A DNA stretch of 64,000 bases from Candidatus Brocadia sinica JPN1 (GTDB lineage: Bacteria > Planctomycetota > Brocadiia > Brocadiales > Brocadiaceae), in assembly GCF_000949635.1 (NCBI RefSeq), contig NZ_BAFN01000001.1, positions 930,001 to 994,000 on the forward strand, given 5' to 3'. The notes below the pieces were generated by a model that did no database searches, was not told the DNA's origin, and was given only the letters and a program-made list of their open reading frames with translations. Position numbers and translations under genes: made by a program. This document shows positions 19,021-28,163 of the stretch, in pieces; the first letter of the stretch is position 1, and the number at the start of each line of letters is the position of its first letter.

Positions 19021-19194
19021 ACATGACCCCTTGATTTTCATGGCTTAGCGGTTTGCCTACCCCTCGAATTGCGAAGGTCGGGCTAACTTGTTAGCATTAC
19101 AAATTGAGTGATATCAAGAAACTGGATAAGTACTCATGCTAAATATCCCCTGCCGATGTCGATGGTAGTCAAAAAACAATATTCTACAATTCAA

Positions 19195-19219
19195 CACGGA
19201 CAAACTACGTTTGTCCGTG
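19195..19219 (-). terminator. Hairpin downstream of nifJ
   Basis: A perfect 11-bp inverted repeat, CACGGACAAAC (19195-19205) and GTTTGTCCGTG (19209-19219), with a 3-nt loop lies 50 bp after the nifJ stop. A T-rich but interrupted run follows on the minus strand, so it is a probable transcription end. Confidence 0.6.
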
Positions 19220-19269
19220 CCACCCGATCATTATTATTACGATTATTACGTTCATGCTTCTTCCTGGTA

Positions 19270-22200
19270 TTACTGATTCTCAACAGGCGACCACATCGCC
19301 TGATGCTTGAGTATTTTCCACCTCCTCTTTATTACATCTTCAGCTTGCTTCATAAGTGCTGCGGCAACTTCTGGATTGCTTGCCCTCAACGCCCTGTATC
19401 GGTTTTCATTGTATGCATATTCCTCAAAGGAGATGGTGGGTTCCTTACTATCGATAACTAACGGATTCTTCCCCTCGGCTTCGAGTTCAGGATTATAGCG
19501 GTAGAGAGGCCAGTAACCACATGCCACAGCCTTTTTCTGTTGCTCGATTCCTTTACTCATATCGATACCATGGGCAATGCAAACTGAATAGGCGATTATC
19601 AGTGCAGGACCATTGTACGCATCGGCTTCCGAAACTGCCTTTATCGTCTGTACGAGATTTGCCCCGAAGGCTACCTGGGCAATATACACATTGCCATACG
19701 TAGCCATCATCATACCAATATTCTTTTTGGGAGTCCTCTTTCCTCCCGCCGCAAACTGGGCAATCGCCCCCAGGGGGGTTGCCTTTGACATCTGGCCACC
19801 AGTATTTGAATAGACCTCGGTATCCATAATAAGGAGTTTCATATTCTCACCCGATGCTAGCACATGGTCTACCCCGCCATAACCGATATCATAGCCCCAT
19901 CCGTCACCACCAATCGCCCATACTGACTTCTTGACCAGGTAATCGGCAAGGGAATGGAGGCTCCTTGCCTCAGGAGAAGTATCTTTCAACAATCTCTTTT
20001 TTAACTCTTCAACACGATTCCTCTGTGCATCAATGCCCGCCTGTGTGGATTGATCGGCATTTTTCAGTGAGGCAAAGAGTTCTTTTGCATCTGAATAGGA
20101 AGGGTTCTTCAAAAGCCTATCCGCTAATTCAATTGCTTGTGCATAAAACTTGTCCACCGTCTGTCTCATGCCAAGACCAAATTCGGCAGTATCTTCAAAC
20201 AATGAATTCGACCATGCCGGTCCTCTCCCATCGTCCCCCTTTGTGTATGGGGTTGTTGGCAGATTGCCACCGTAAATAGAAGAACAGCCCGTAGCGTTTG
20301 CAATAAGCAAACGATCGCCGAACAACTGAGTAAGCAATTTTATGTAAGGGGTTTCTCCACAACCAGGGCACGCACTGCAATACTCAAAGAGAGGTTTCAC
20401 GAACTGGCTTCCTTTAACCGACTTCACGTTAAACTTCGCAGGATCGGTTTCGGGCAGGCCAAGGAAGAACTTGTAATTCTCTGCCTCCTGATGCCGCAGT
20501 GGTTCCTGGAGCCTCATATTGATTGCCTTAAAGTCCGGTATCTTCTTCCCTTCGGCATCCTTTTTCTGCCCTGGACAGTTATACACACAGGAACCGCATC
20601 CGGTACAGTCTTCAGGCGCTACCTGAACGGTAAATTTAAGTCCGTTGAGTTCTTTACCCGTAGCATTAATGGATTTAAATGCAGGAGGCGCATCCTTTAG
20701 CAATGATGGATCATATGCCTTTATCCTGATGGTTGAGTGAGGACAGACAAATGAACATTGACCGCATTGTATGCAGATATCAGGCTCCCATATCGGGATG
20801 TGTACCCCTATATTTCGTTTCTCATACTGGGTGGTTCCCGTTGGCCATGTCCCATCGGCGGGTATAGCCGAAACGGGCAGGGAATCCCCCTTGTCGGCAA
20901 TCATTTTTGCCGTTACCTTCCTGACAAATTCAGGTGCATCTTCTGGTACCGGTGGCAGCATCCTGTTCTTGCTGGTAACCTTGCCTGGTACCTTCACCTC
21001 AACAATATTTTGCAGTGCCTTGTCCACAGCGGCATAGTTCAGCTTAACTACTTCTTCGCCCTTTTTTATATAGGTCTTTTTAATCTCGGTCTTGATCGCT
21101 TTAACAGCGTCTTCTTTCGGAATAATGCCCGAAATAACAAAGAAGGCCGTCTGCATGATCATATTGATCCTTGAACCGAGTCCGAGTTCATCAGCGAGAG
21201 AAATGGCGTCAATGATATAAAACTTCATCTTCTTGGAGATAAGCTGCTCTTGCACCTCAACCGGTAAGGTATCCCATATCTCGTCCTTCTTGTGTGAGGT
21301 GGTGAGCAGAAACGTTGCTCCTTCCTCTGCATGAGATAACATGTCAATCTTCTCAAGGAAAGCAGGATTATGACAGGCAATGAAATTTCCCTTTGAAACG
21401 AGATACGGTTTAAATATCTTCTCCTTTCCAAACCGCACGTGGGATACCGTAGTCGAACCTGACTTCTTAGAATCATAAACAAAGTAGCCCTGTGCGTAAT
21501 TCTCTGTTTCCGTCCCTATAATCTTAATGGTATTCTTGTTGGCACCAACGGTACCGTCAGCACCCAAGCCGTAAAATAGGGCGCGAAAATCTCCACTTCC
21601 TTCTATACTAAAGAACTCATCATATTCAAGACTGGTGCCAGTGACATCGTCATGAATGCCGATGGTAAAGTGATTCTTTGGCTTGTTCTGTGAGATATTA
21701 TCAAAAACAGCCTTTACCATTGCCGGGGTAAAATCTTTTGAACCAAGGCCGTAACGGCCCCCAATAATTATTGGATAATCCTTGAACTTAGCCGTCCCTT
21801 TATCCATTGCCTCACCAATGGCAGTCCTGACATCAAGGTATAATGGCTCGCCGATCGCACCGGGTTCTTTGGTACGGTCAAGGACGGCAATCGATTTAAC
21901 ACTCTTTGGTAAACTGTTCACAAAGGCATCGATATCAAAGGGTCTAAAGAGCCTTACCTGAACAAGCCCCAGCCTTGCCCCTTTCGCATTCAAGGCATGA
22001 ATCGTATTGAGCACCGTCTCCCCCGATGAACCCATTGTCACAATGATACGCTCGGCATTCGGGTCGCCAGAGTATTCGAAGAGTTTATATTGACGCCCGG
22101 TTTTTTGGGCAAACTTATCCATTACCTTCTGAACGATAGTTGGTGTTACATGATAGTATTTATTTACCGTTTCCCTTCCCTGGAAATATACATCGGGGTT

Positions 22201-22860
22201 CTGTGCCGTACCGCGTATATTGGGCCGATCAGGGGTAAGCCCCCGCTTGCGGTGGGCTATCACAAGCTCATCATCGATCATTGCCCGCATATCATCAAAG
22301 GTAACTTCCTCAATCTTCTGCACCTCGTGGGACGTCCTGAAGCCGTCGAAGAAGTGCATGAATGGTATCCTGGATTCAAGGGTAGCCGCCTGTGCAATTA
22401 AGGCAAAATCCATTGCCTCCTGGACGTTTTTCGAGCACAGCATGGCAAAACCAGTAGATCGTGCAGTCATGACGTCTGAATGGTCGCCAAATATAGACAA
22501 TCCCTGGCATGCAAGGGAACGTGCGGTTATGTGAAAGACCGTTGGGGCAAGTTCTCCGGCAATCTTGTACATGTTCGGAAGAAGCAATAAAAGCCCCTGA
22601 GAACATGAAATAGTGGTTGCCAGTGCACCCGTTGTCAGCGACCCGTGCACAGCCCCCGCAACCCCTGCCTCTGACTGCATTTGGCTCACCTTCGGCACTG
22701 ATCCCCATATATTCATCTGTCCTGCTGCAGATTTTGCATCGCAGATCTCTGCGATGGGCGATGAAGGAGTTATCGGATAAATTGTAATAATTTCATTAGT
22801 GGCATGCACCACATGTGCACACGCCGTGCAGCCATCAACGGTTACCATCTTACGACTCAT
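19270..22860 (-). CDS. nifJ: Pyruvate:ferredoxin (flavodoxin) oxidoreductase, single polypeptide
   Basis: A 1196-aa homodimeric PFOR. It interconverts pyruvate + CoA and acetyl-CoA + CO2 with ferredoxin; in an autotroph it can run toward pyruvate. Domain order is the usual one: alpha-like (1-410, beginning TVDGCTACAHVVHATNEIITIYPITPSSPIAE), gamma-like (410-640), a 2x4Fe-4S domain (CIQCGQCSFVCP and CTGCGSCVYNCP, about 690-755) and a C-terminal ThDP domain with the proximal cluster (CSACPGCGETPY near 835) and GDGWGYDIGYGG. AAGGAG precedes the ATG. It is monocistronic. Two other 2-oxoacid:ferredoxin oxidoreductase loci lie in the same window. Confidence 0.96.
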   Translation of the reverse strand: MSRKMVTVDGCTACAHVVHATNEIITIYPITPSSPIAEICDAKSAAGQMNIWGSVPKVSQMQSEAGVAGAVHGSLTTGALATTISCSQGLLLLLPNMYKIAGELAPTVFHITARSLACQGLSIFGDHSDVMTARSTGFAMLCSKNVQEAMDFALIAQAATLESRIPFMHFFDGFRTSHEVQKIEEVTFDDMRAMIDDELVIAHRKRGLTPDRPNIRGTAQNPDVYFQGRETVNKYYHVTPTIVQKVMDKFAQKTGRQYKLFEYSGDPNAERIIVTMGSSGETVLNTIHALNAKGARLGLVQVRLFRPFDIDAFVNSLPKSVKSIAVLDRTKEPGAIGEPLYLDVRTAIGEAMDKGTAKFKDYPIIIGGRYGLGSKDFTPAMVKAVFDNISQNKPKNHFTIGIHDDVTGTSLEYDEFFSIEGSGDFRALFYGLGADGTVGANKNTIKIIGTETENYAQGYFVYDSKKSGSTTVSHVRFGKEKIFKPYLVSKGNFIACHNPAFLEKIDMLSHAEEGATFLLTTSHKKDEIWDTLPVEVQEQLISKKMKFYIIDAISLADELGLGSRINMIMQTAFFVISGIIPKEDAVKAIKTEIKKTYIKKGEEVVKLNYAAVDKALQNIVEVKVPGKVTSKNRMLPPVPEDAPEFVRKVTAKMIADKGDSLPVSAIPADGTWPTGTTQYEKRNIGVHIPIWEPDICIQCGQCSFVCPHSTIRIKAYDPSLLKDAPPAFKSINATGKELNGLKFTVQVAPEDCTGCGSCVYNCPGQKKDAEGKKIPDFKAINMRLQEPLRHQEAENYKFFLGLPETDPAKFNVKSVKGSQFVKPLFEYCSACPGCGETPYIKLLTQLFGDRLLIANATGCSSIYGGNLPTTPYTKGDDGRGPAWSNSLFEDTAEFGLGMRQTVDKFYAQAIELADRLLKNPSYSDAKELFASLKNADQSTQAGIDAQRNRVEELKKRLLKDTSPEARSLHSLADYLVKKSVWAIGGDGWGYDIGYGGVDHVLASGENMKLLIMDTEVYSNTGGQMSKATPLGAIAQFAAGGKRTPKKNIGMMMATYGNVYIAQVAFGANLVQTIKAVSEADAYNGPALIIAYSVCIAHGIDMSKGIEQQKKAVACGYWPLYRYNPELEAEGKNPLVIDSKEPTISFEEYAYNENRYRALRASNPEVAAALMKQAEDVIKRRWKILKHQAMWSPVENQ

Positions 22861-23450
22861 ATAGTATTCTCCTTGCTGATTTCAACGTATTTATCCAAAA
22901 AAACGTAACAACATACTACCCTTCAACCACAGAGTTAACAGAGTTTTTTATTTAAAATTCCGCTCTTCGTACCCCTTATGTCTTTGCGGTTGATCCAGTA
23001 TTTAAGATTTGTATTATCACCAGCATACAATATTTTTCACATTTTGTCGAGTAAAGAGTAAATGTATTGATCCAATATTTTTTTCCACGGTTAGTAAGGT
23101 ATTTGGTAATTTTAGAAGGCATTTATCTATACTTGTATCTATAAAATCTGTGTCTCGATTTATTCAGCCTGCATATTTTGATAAAGTCCTCTACATCTTT
23201 TTGCTTGACAGTGTTAATTGATTGTGTTAATTTGTTACAAATTTATGCCTTTAACATAGTTAAGTACTATTTATAAATCAGAAAGGAGATTACTTAAAAG
23301 ACAAAAAGAAAAATTAGAGGATAATAAAATAATAATTTGAAGTATTTACATTTAATTTAGTAGGTTAAAGAATCAGAAGATATATAATCTATAAATGTTC
23401 TTGCTAAGTGCAAAAGCAAATTTAGTTAAAAATATACGGGAGAAAGCGAA
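22861..23450. other. 590-bp divergent intergenic region between nifJ and the aquaporin gene
   Basis: There is no supportable gene. The region is AT-rich and must hold promoters for both flanking genes. One candidate for the rightward gene is TTGACA at 23205-23210 with TAATTT at 23228-23233 (17-bp spacer). No attenuator or riboswitch fold was recognised. Confidence 0.45.
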
Positions 23451-24137
23451 ATGAAAGCGTACAAAAAGTATATGGCCGAGTTCGTTGGGACATTTGCGCT
23501 TGTGTTTATAGCGGCTGGCTCTGTATGCGCCGATTTTTATTTGAGGCAAGCAGGCGGGCAAGGACTGGGTTTGTTAGGTATTTCTATCGCATTTGGGGTG
23601 GTGGTAATCGCCGTTATTTATGCCACGAGCTATGTGTCCGGTTCCCATGTCAATCCTGCGGTAACTATATCATTTTGGATCAGCAGACGGATGGATCCCA
23701 ATACGGCAATTATGTATATCATCTCTCAGATTGCCGGTGCAACACTGGCAGGACTCGCATTAAGAACCCTGTTTCCCGATGCGCTCAAGACCGTATATTT
23801 AGGAACATGTATGTTGTCGCCCGGGGTTTCTATTGGACGTGGAATATTGATGGAATTTATTATTACCTTTCTTTTGGTTTTTACCATTTACGGAACACTT
23901 GTGGATAGAAGGGCATCATCTGGATTTGCTGGAGTAGCTGTTGGACTGGTGGTACTCTTTGGAGCAATGATTGGGGGAACGATCAGTGGCGGTGCGATGA
24001 ATCCTGCCCGCGTGTTTGGTCCAGCCATCGCATCGGGGCAGTTTACCCATCATTATGTCTGGTGGATTGGACCAATCCTGGGAGGAATTGTCGCAGGGTT
24101 TGTTTACGATCAACTCTTTGCTGAAACCAGAAAATAA
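23451..24137 (+). CDS. Aquaporin / MIP-family channel
   Basis: A 228-aa membrane protein with six predicted transmembrane segments and both NPA boxes: HVNPAVT near 66-72 and AMNPARVFGP near 182-191. The start MAEFVGTFALVFIAAGS (just after the initiator) is typical of the family. It may conduct water or small neutral solutes. The residues in the second half (GGAMNPAR) fit aquaporin rather than the classical GlpF pattern, but substrate cannot be read with confidence. GGGAG precedes the ATG, and a long palindromic hairpin follows. Confidence 0.9.
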   Translation: MKAYKKYMAEFVGTFALVFIAAGSVCADFYLRQAGGQGLGLLGISIAFGVVVIAVIYATSYVSGSHVNPAVTISFWISRRMDPNTAIMYIISQIAGATLAGLALRTLFPDALKTVYLGTCMLSPGVSIGRGILMEFIITFLLVFTIYGTLVDRRASSGFAGVAVGLVVLFGAMIGGTISGGAMNPARVFGPAIASGQFTHHYVWWIGPILGGIVAGFVYDQLFAETRK

Positions 24138-24200
24138 TAATTACGGCAAAATGTATAGGCCTTGTCGTAGAAACCGGATTTTATCATATTCTAAAACATA

Positions 24201-24243
24201 AAGAACGGCAACGTATAAATCAGATTTATACGTTGCCGTTCTT
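24201..24243. terminator. Perfect 21-bp-arm palindromic hairpin between aquaporin and nth
   Basis: Positions 24201-24221 are the exact reverse complement of 24223-24243, with a single central A. TTTTT follows on the plus strand and the complement also offers A/T-rich flanks. It probably ends aquaporin transcription and could insulate nth. The arms are unusually long and perfect for a terminator, so a small mobile or regulatory palindrome is also possible. Confidence 0.65.
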
Positions 24244-24258
24244 TTTGAAAGAGAACTC

Positions 24259-24906
24259 TTGTTTGCTATTGATACCGTACTAAAGATTATTGAGCAAGAA
24301 AACAGACGGTTTATTGAACCCGTCGTTACAACTATTTCCAGAAAGCGAATCCCGTTCCATGTCCTCATTTCCTGCCTCTTAAGCCTCAGGACAAAGGATC
24401 AGACCACCCGTGAGGCTTCGGTACGGCTCTTTGCCGTGGCCGATGACCCGGAAGGTATGATAAAGATTCCTGCCCAGAAGTTAGAAAAACTCATCTATCC
24501 CGTGGGGTTCTACCGGACAAAGGCAAAGAAGATCAAGGAGATTTGTAAGGTATTACTTGAAAAATATGATGGAAAGGTACCTGACGAAATCGACGAATTA
24601 TTAAAACTCAATGGTGTAGGTCGCAAGACGGCAAATTTAGTGGTAACTCTGGGATACCAGAAACCTGGCATCTGTGTCGATACCCACGTTCATCGGATTA
24701 CCAATCGCTGGGGATATGTCACAACAAGGAATCCTCATGAAACCGAATTTGCCCTCCGTGAAAAACTCCCTAAAAAATATTGGCTTACTATCAATGATCT
24801 CCTCGTTACCTTCGGTCAAAATATCTGCGTCCCTATTTCACCCAAATGCAGCATCTGCCCGGTCAATATCTATTGCAAAAAGGTGGACGTAACAAGACAC
24901 CGATAA
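24259..24906 (+). CDS. nth: Endonuclease III (base-excision DNA glycosylase/AP lyase)
   Basis: A 215-aa protein that removes oxidised pyrimidines from DNA. It has the helix-hairpin-helix with catalytic Lys123 ([13 protein letters not shown]), catalytic Asp141 ([11 protein letters not shown]) and a 4Fe-4S cluster at Cys190, 197, 200 and 206 (C-x6-C-x2-C-x5-C). All key residues are present. The start appears to be TTG at 24259, soon after the hairpin; no in-frame ATG covers the N-terminus, so the exact start is uncertain by a few codons. Confidence 0.94.
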   Translation: MFAIDTVLKIIEQENRRFIEPVVTTISRKRIPFHVLISCLLSLRTKDQTTREASVRLFAVADDPEGMIKIPAQKLEKLIYPVGFYRTKAKKIKEICKVLLEKYDGKVPDEIDELLKLNGVGRKTANLVVTLGYQKPGICVDTHVHRITNRWGYVTTRNPHETEFALREKLPKKYWLTINDLLVTFGQNICVPISPKCSICPVNIYCKKVDVTRHR

Positions 24907-24917
24907 TCGGTGTGGTT

Positions 24918-24994
24918 TGGCGCCCCCAGCAGGATTCAAACCTGCAACCTTTGGCTCCGGAGGCCAACGCTCTATTCAATTGAGCTATAGGGGC
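24918..24994 (-). tRNA. tRNA-Arg (anticodon CCG)
   Basis: Read on the minus strand, this is a 77-nt cloverleaf with encoded CCA. The acceptor stem GCCCCTA pairs with TGGGGGC, the D arm is AGCTC...GAGC, and the anticodon arm TTGGC-CTCCGGA-GCCAA gives CCG. The T arm is GCAGG-TTTGAAT-CCTGC. It starts 11 bp beyond the nth stop, on the opposite strand. Confidence 0.95.
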
Positions 24995-25060
24995 TATTAA
25001 CATTGGAATTCAATTAAATTTTACACCAAATACAAAATTGAAATCAAGATTAAACTATGT

Positions 25061-25122
25061 TATTTTGTTTCGATGAGAGGACTCACCGAAACATCTAAGA
25101 TATTTTCATGGTTTACGGTGAA
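25061..25122 (+). repeat. Short copy of the structured 'AGGA-loop' repeat
   Basis: It contains GTTTCG-A-TGAG-AGGA-CTCA-C-CGAAAC, a long hairpin with an AGGA loop, followed by ACATCTAAGATATTTTCATGG. It is closely related to the cores at 57541-57600 and 59351-59410. The stem shows compensatory differences from those copies (TGAG/CTCA here, CGAG/CTCG there). It lies between tRNA-Arg and the 3' end of porB. Confidence 0.65.
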
Positions 25123-25130
25123 TTGTCCAC

Positions 25131-26066
25131 TTAAGCCAATCCGTATTTCTCAATATTCCTATCTGCAATTTCCTGGATCTTCTGTATCTCTTCCTTCCCT
25201 TTTGGTGACTTGAAGAGATGGGCGAAGCGACCCTGGATCTTCAGGTATTCTTCAACCGGGGTTTTGGGTGTAGTGACCTTCCTTACCTTTGTTGTCTTGC
25301 CATCCTCCATTTCAAAGATGGGATAAAGGCCTGTCAGTACGGCTAATTTGGCAACCTTGATGGTCAGTTGGGGGTCAGATCTCCAGCCGAGTGGACACGG
25401 GGAATGGATTTGCAGATACTTTGGGCCCGTTATAGAGAGTGCCTTTTTTACCTTGTTTTCAATATCTTTCGGGAATGCCACTGAGGCCGTTGCGACATAA
25501 GGAATATTATGAGCGGCTGCGATGCCAGGCATGTCTTTTTTGTTATGTTTATTCCCCCACGAAAACTCCCCATAGGGACTGGTCGTTGTCATGCAGTCGA
25601 AGGGCGTCAAACCGCTACGCTGCACGCCGGTGTTCATATATGCCTCATTATCGTAACAAACGTAAAGAATATCGTGTCCCCTTTCCAGCATGCCACTGAG
25701 TGCCTGGAGACCGATATCGGCCGTTCCACCGTCACCACCCTGTGCAATGACCTTTGCCTCGTTTTGTCTTCCCAGTGACTTCAGGGCAGCCTCGATACCG
25801 GATGCCACGGCAGCCGAATTTTCAAATAATGAGTGGATGAAAGGGACTTCCCATGAAGATTGGGGAAACCGTGTGGTAAAGACCTCCAGACACCCCGTGG
25901 AATCTGTGACAATTACCTGTGAACCAGCAGCGCCCAATACGAGCTTTGCGGCAAGCGCTTCACCACATCCAGTACAGGCGGTGTGCCCGGAAGCTAAGAG
26001 TGTTTGACACGATTGTTCCTTCAATGCTGTTAGTGTTGTAGTAGTCATAAAATTGTTTACCTCCAA
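25131..26066 (-). CDS. porB: 2-oxoacid (pyruvate):ferredoxin oxidoreductase, beta subunit
   Basis: A 311-aa ThDP-binding subunit. It has the CTGCGEALAAKL cluster/ThDP region near 32-43, GGDGGTADIGLQALSGMLERG (the GDG...NN-type ThDP motif) near 112-132, and the YDNEAYMNTGVQRSG stretch seen in PorB proteins. Cofactor and the proximal cluster sit here, and the alpha subunit completes the active site. It is the last gene of the cooS-porC-porD-porA-porB run, 86 bp after porA with a hairpin between. An inner ATG at 26048 (MTTTTL) is an alternative start. Confidence 0.93.
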   Translation of the reverse strand: MEVNNFMTTTTLTALKEQSCQTLLASGHTACTGCGEALAAKLVLGAAGSQVIVTDSTGCLEVFTTRFPQSSWEVPFIHSLFENSAAVASGIEAALKSLGRQNEAKVIAQGGDGGTADIGLQALSGMLERGHDILYVCYDNEAYMNTGVQRSGLTPFDCMTTTSPYGEFSWGNKHNKKDMPGIAAAHNIPYVATASVAFPKDIENKVKKALSITGPKYLQIHSPCPLGWRSDPQLTIKVAKLAVLTGLYPIFEMEDGKTTKVRKVTTPKTPVEEYLKIQGRFAHLFKSPKGKEEIQKIQEIADRNIEKYGLA

Positions 26067-26088
26067 CGCAATATTTCACCCCCACCTT

Positions 26089-26116
26089 TATCCTCCCCCA
26101 TCAAGGGGGGAGGATA
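26089..26116 (-). promoter_or_regulatory. Intercistronic hairpin between porA and porB
   Basis: TATCCTCCCCC (26089-26099) and GGGGGAGGATA (26106-26116) form a perfect 11-bp GC-rich stem with a 6-nt loop. No T-run follows on the minus strand. It may therefore be an mRNA processing or stability element rather than a terminator. Confidence 0.5.
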
Positions 26117-26152
26117 CTTAGCTATTTTACATTTATACAATAAGGGGCTAAA

Positions 26153-27328
26153 TTATTTACCCCCAATTAATGCCTCATTGAGTCCAACAAATTTTTCTTC
26201 GAATGTAGCCTTCACGGTGTCTTTAATGACGTGGTGAATTGTGTCAACGGTGATATCCCGGCCACCCAGACCCAGAATAAATCCGTTGATCTTTGGTGTC
26301 TTGGGTTTGCCATAGAATACACCCTTGATTTCGTTTACCAATATGCCACCATAGCCCAGGGAAATGGCTTTCTCAAGCACGGCGATCTCTTTCACATGAT
26401 TCAACGCCCTGTAAATTTCATCCTTTGGGAAAGGCCGGTATGAGCGGACTTTGAGAATACCAATTTTTTGTCCCTTTGCCCGTAACTCATCGACAACGTC
26501 CTTCAGTGTCCCGATAATAGAGCCCATAGCCACGAGGACCAGAGAGGCGTCTTCAACTTTATACGTATCAATAAGTCCACCCTGAAAACGGCCGAACTGG
26601 TTATGGAAATCGGCTGCAACATCACCGATAACCTGTAACGAGGCGCGCATCGTCTTTTCAATGAAGTAGCGTGTCTCCATGTACCCATCCGGGCCTACCA
26701 TTGTTCCAAAGGTGAGCGGATTTTTTGGAGTAAGATAATATTGGGGTTTGAATGGCGGCAGGAATTTATCGGCCTCTTCCTGCGAGATAAGTTCAATTGG
26801 TTCAAACGAATGGGTAAGGACAAATCCATCCATACAAACCATAACGGGAAGCATGACGTCCTTATTTTCGGCGATCTTGAAAGCCTGTAAATGCATATCG
26901 CTTGCTTCCTGGTTATCTTCTGCATAGAGCTGTATCCAGCCGCTGTCACGAGCTGTTAAAGAATCCTGTTGGTCATTCCAGATATTAATAGGGGCAGATA
27001 CGGCCCGGTTGACACAGGTCATGACTACAGGAAGCCGCATGCCGGCGATATTGTAAAGCACCTCAATCATAAGCAAAAACCCCTGTGAGGTAGTAGCTGT
27101 ATATGTCCTCGCCCCTGTTGCACTTGCACCCAGCACCACGGATGCCGCCGAATGTTCGCTTTCTACATTGACATATTCTGTTTTGAGTTCTCCGTTAGCC
27201 ACCAGTTCCGAAAGATGCTCCACAATATGGGTCTGTGGTGTAATAGGATAAGCTGAAATCACATGGGGCCTGCAGACGCCCACAGTTTTCGCTACTGCAA
27301 TTGAGCCTTCAATAAATGTAGTACTCAT
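26153..27328 (-). CDS. porA: 2-oxoacid (pyruvate):ferredoxin oxidoreductase, alpha subunit
   Basis: A 391-aa alpha subunit. Typical features are AYPITPQTHIVEHLSE near 25-40, the VESEHSAASVVLGASATGARTYTATTSQG block near 54-83, and the C-terminal transketolase-like domain (KIGILKVRSYRPFPKDEI near 300, VLEKAISLGYGGILVNEI). It shares one base with porD (porD stops at 27328), which indicates tight coupling. This is a second complete PFOR-type enzyme in addition to NifJ. Confidence 0.94.
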   Translation of the reverse strand: MSTTFIEGSIAVAKTVGVCRPHVISAYPITPQTHIVEHLSELVANGELKTEYVNVESEHSAASVVLGASATGARTYTATTSQGFLLMIEVLYNIAGMRLPVVMTCVNRAVSAPINIWNDQQDSLTARDSGWIQLYAEDNQEASDMHLQAFKIAENKDVMLPVMVCMDGFVLTHSFEPIELISQEEADKFLPPFKPQYYLTPKNPLTFGTMVGPDGYMETRYFIEKTMRASLQVIGDVAADFHNQFGRFQGGLIDTYKVEDASLVLVAMGSIIGTLKDVVDELRAKGQKIGILKVRSYRPFPKDEIYRALNHVKEIAVLEKAISLGYGGILVNEIKGVFYGKPKTPKINGFILGLGGRDITVDTIHHVIKDTVKATFEEKFVGLNEALIGGK

Positions 27329-27588
27329 TACTTTTCCTCCACAACCATTTCAATATCGCCTGAAGAACATTCTTCAGCACATATTCCACAGCCTTTACAA
27401 TACGTATAATCTACCGTGTATTTCTTTTTCTCTACCATGGTAACACAACCTTCGGGACAATAGATTTTACAAAGGCCGCAACCAACGCACTTTTCCTGAT
27501 GGAAGATCGGCTTAAAATTCCTCCAGCCACCGGTCTGATTGCCCTTACTGGTACCTGCCTTCGCAATGGCGCCTAAATCCAATCTCAT
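27328..27588 (-). CDS. porD: 2-oxoacid:ferredoxin oxidoreductase, delta (ferredoxin) subunit
   Basis: An 86-aa 2x4Fe-4S ferredoxin subunit with CVGCGLCKIYCP near 36-47 and CKGCGICAEECS near 68-79. In four-subunit PORs it relays electrons from the ThDP site to external ferredoxin. The N-terminal GNQTGGWRNFKPIFHQEKC segment is typical of PorD. It overlaps porC by 4 bp and touches porA by 1 bp. Confidence 0.93.
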   Translation of the reverse strand: MRLDLGAIAKAGTSKGNQTGGWRNFKPIFHQEKCVGCGLCKIYCPEGCVTMVEKKKYTVDYTYCKGCGICAEECSSGDIEMVVEEK

Positions 27589-28142
27589 AATGCCTCCTTT
27601 TTGATAAAATCAAAAGCCCGTAGTACTGCTGCAATATTTTTTTCTCCCACTGATCCAGGAAACTTATGGTGAATCGCCTTCCGTATACCTTCCAGGCTGA
27701 TTTCTCCCGTAGCTGCAGCAAATGCCCCCAGAAGGGTTGTATTCATAATTGGTCTTCCAATTACTTCTAATGCAATTTCCATGGCCGGGATCGTTTTTAC
27801 CTTTACCTTTGTATTAATGCCGAGATCGGTAGCCTTTTTCTTTGAATTTATGAGCAGCAATCCATCTTCTCGTAATCCATCCAATACATTAATTACATCT
27901 AATAAGGTGGGGTCTTGCACGATCACATAATTAGGTTTATACACCTGACTCCGGATGCGGATTGGTTTGTCACTGATTCTCACAAAAGCCTGAACCGGTG
28001 CCCCCATTCTTTCTGATCCAAATGATGGAAACGCCTGTGCATATTTTCCGTCGCTATGAGCTGCAAATCCCAATAATTCTGCCGCCGTAACTGAACCTTG
28101 TCCGCCGCGTCCATGAACCCTTATTTCAATCAATGGATACAC
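27585..28142 (-). CDS. porC: 2-oxoacid:ferredoxin oxidoreductase, gamma subunit
   Basis: A 185-aa gamma subunit. IEIRVHGRGGQGSVTAAELLG at the N-terminus is the family signature. It is followed by FPSFGSERMGAPVQAFVRISD and the CoA-domain-like middle part. It opens the por run, 21 bp after cooS. The gene order CDA-B matches four-subunit pyruvate oxidoreductases. Confidence 0.93.
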   Translation of the reverse strand: MYPLIEIRVHGRGGQGSVTAAELLGFAAHSDGKYAQAFPSFGSERMGAPVQAFVRISDKPIRIRSQVYKPNYVIVQDPTLLDVINVLDGLREDGLLLINSKKKATDLGINTKVKVKTIPAMEIALEVIGRPIMNTTLLGAFAAATGEISLEGIRKAIHHKFPGSVGEKNIAAVLRAFDFIKKEAL

Positions 28143-28163
28143 ACCTCCTATCTATTTAACCCT

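Larger units (their letters stand above)
17076..19082 (+). mobile_element. Complete 2.0-kb insertion sequence, IS1634/IS4-like
   Basis: Terminal inverted repeats are visible: the left end reads CCCGACTTTCGCAATTCG and the right end, reverse-complemented, reads CCCGACCTTCGCAATTCG. CTAA flanks both sides (17072-17075 and 19083-19086), consistent with a 4-bp target duplication. Inside is one long transposase gene and a terminator hairpin. A 14-bp direct copy of TGTAGTGCCGACCT lies near each end (17171-17184 and 19003-19016). Without the element the target would read ...TCTAACTTGTTAG..., a small palindrome. Confidence 0.82.
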
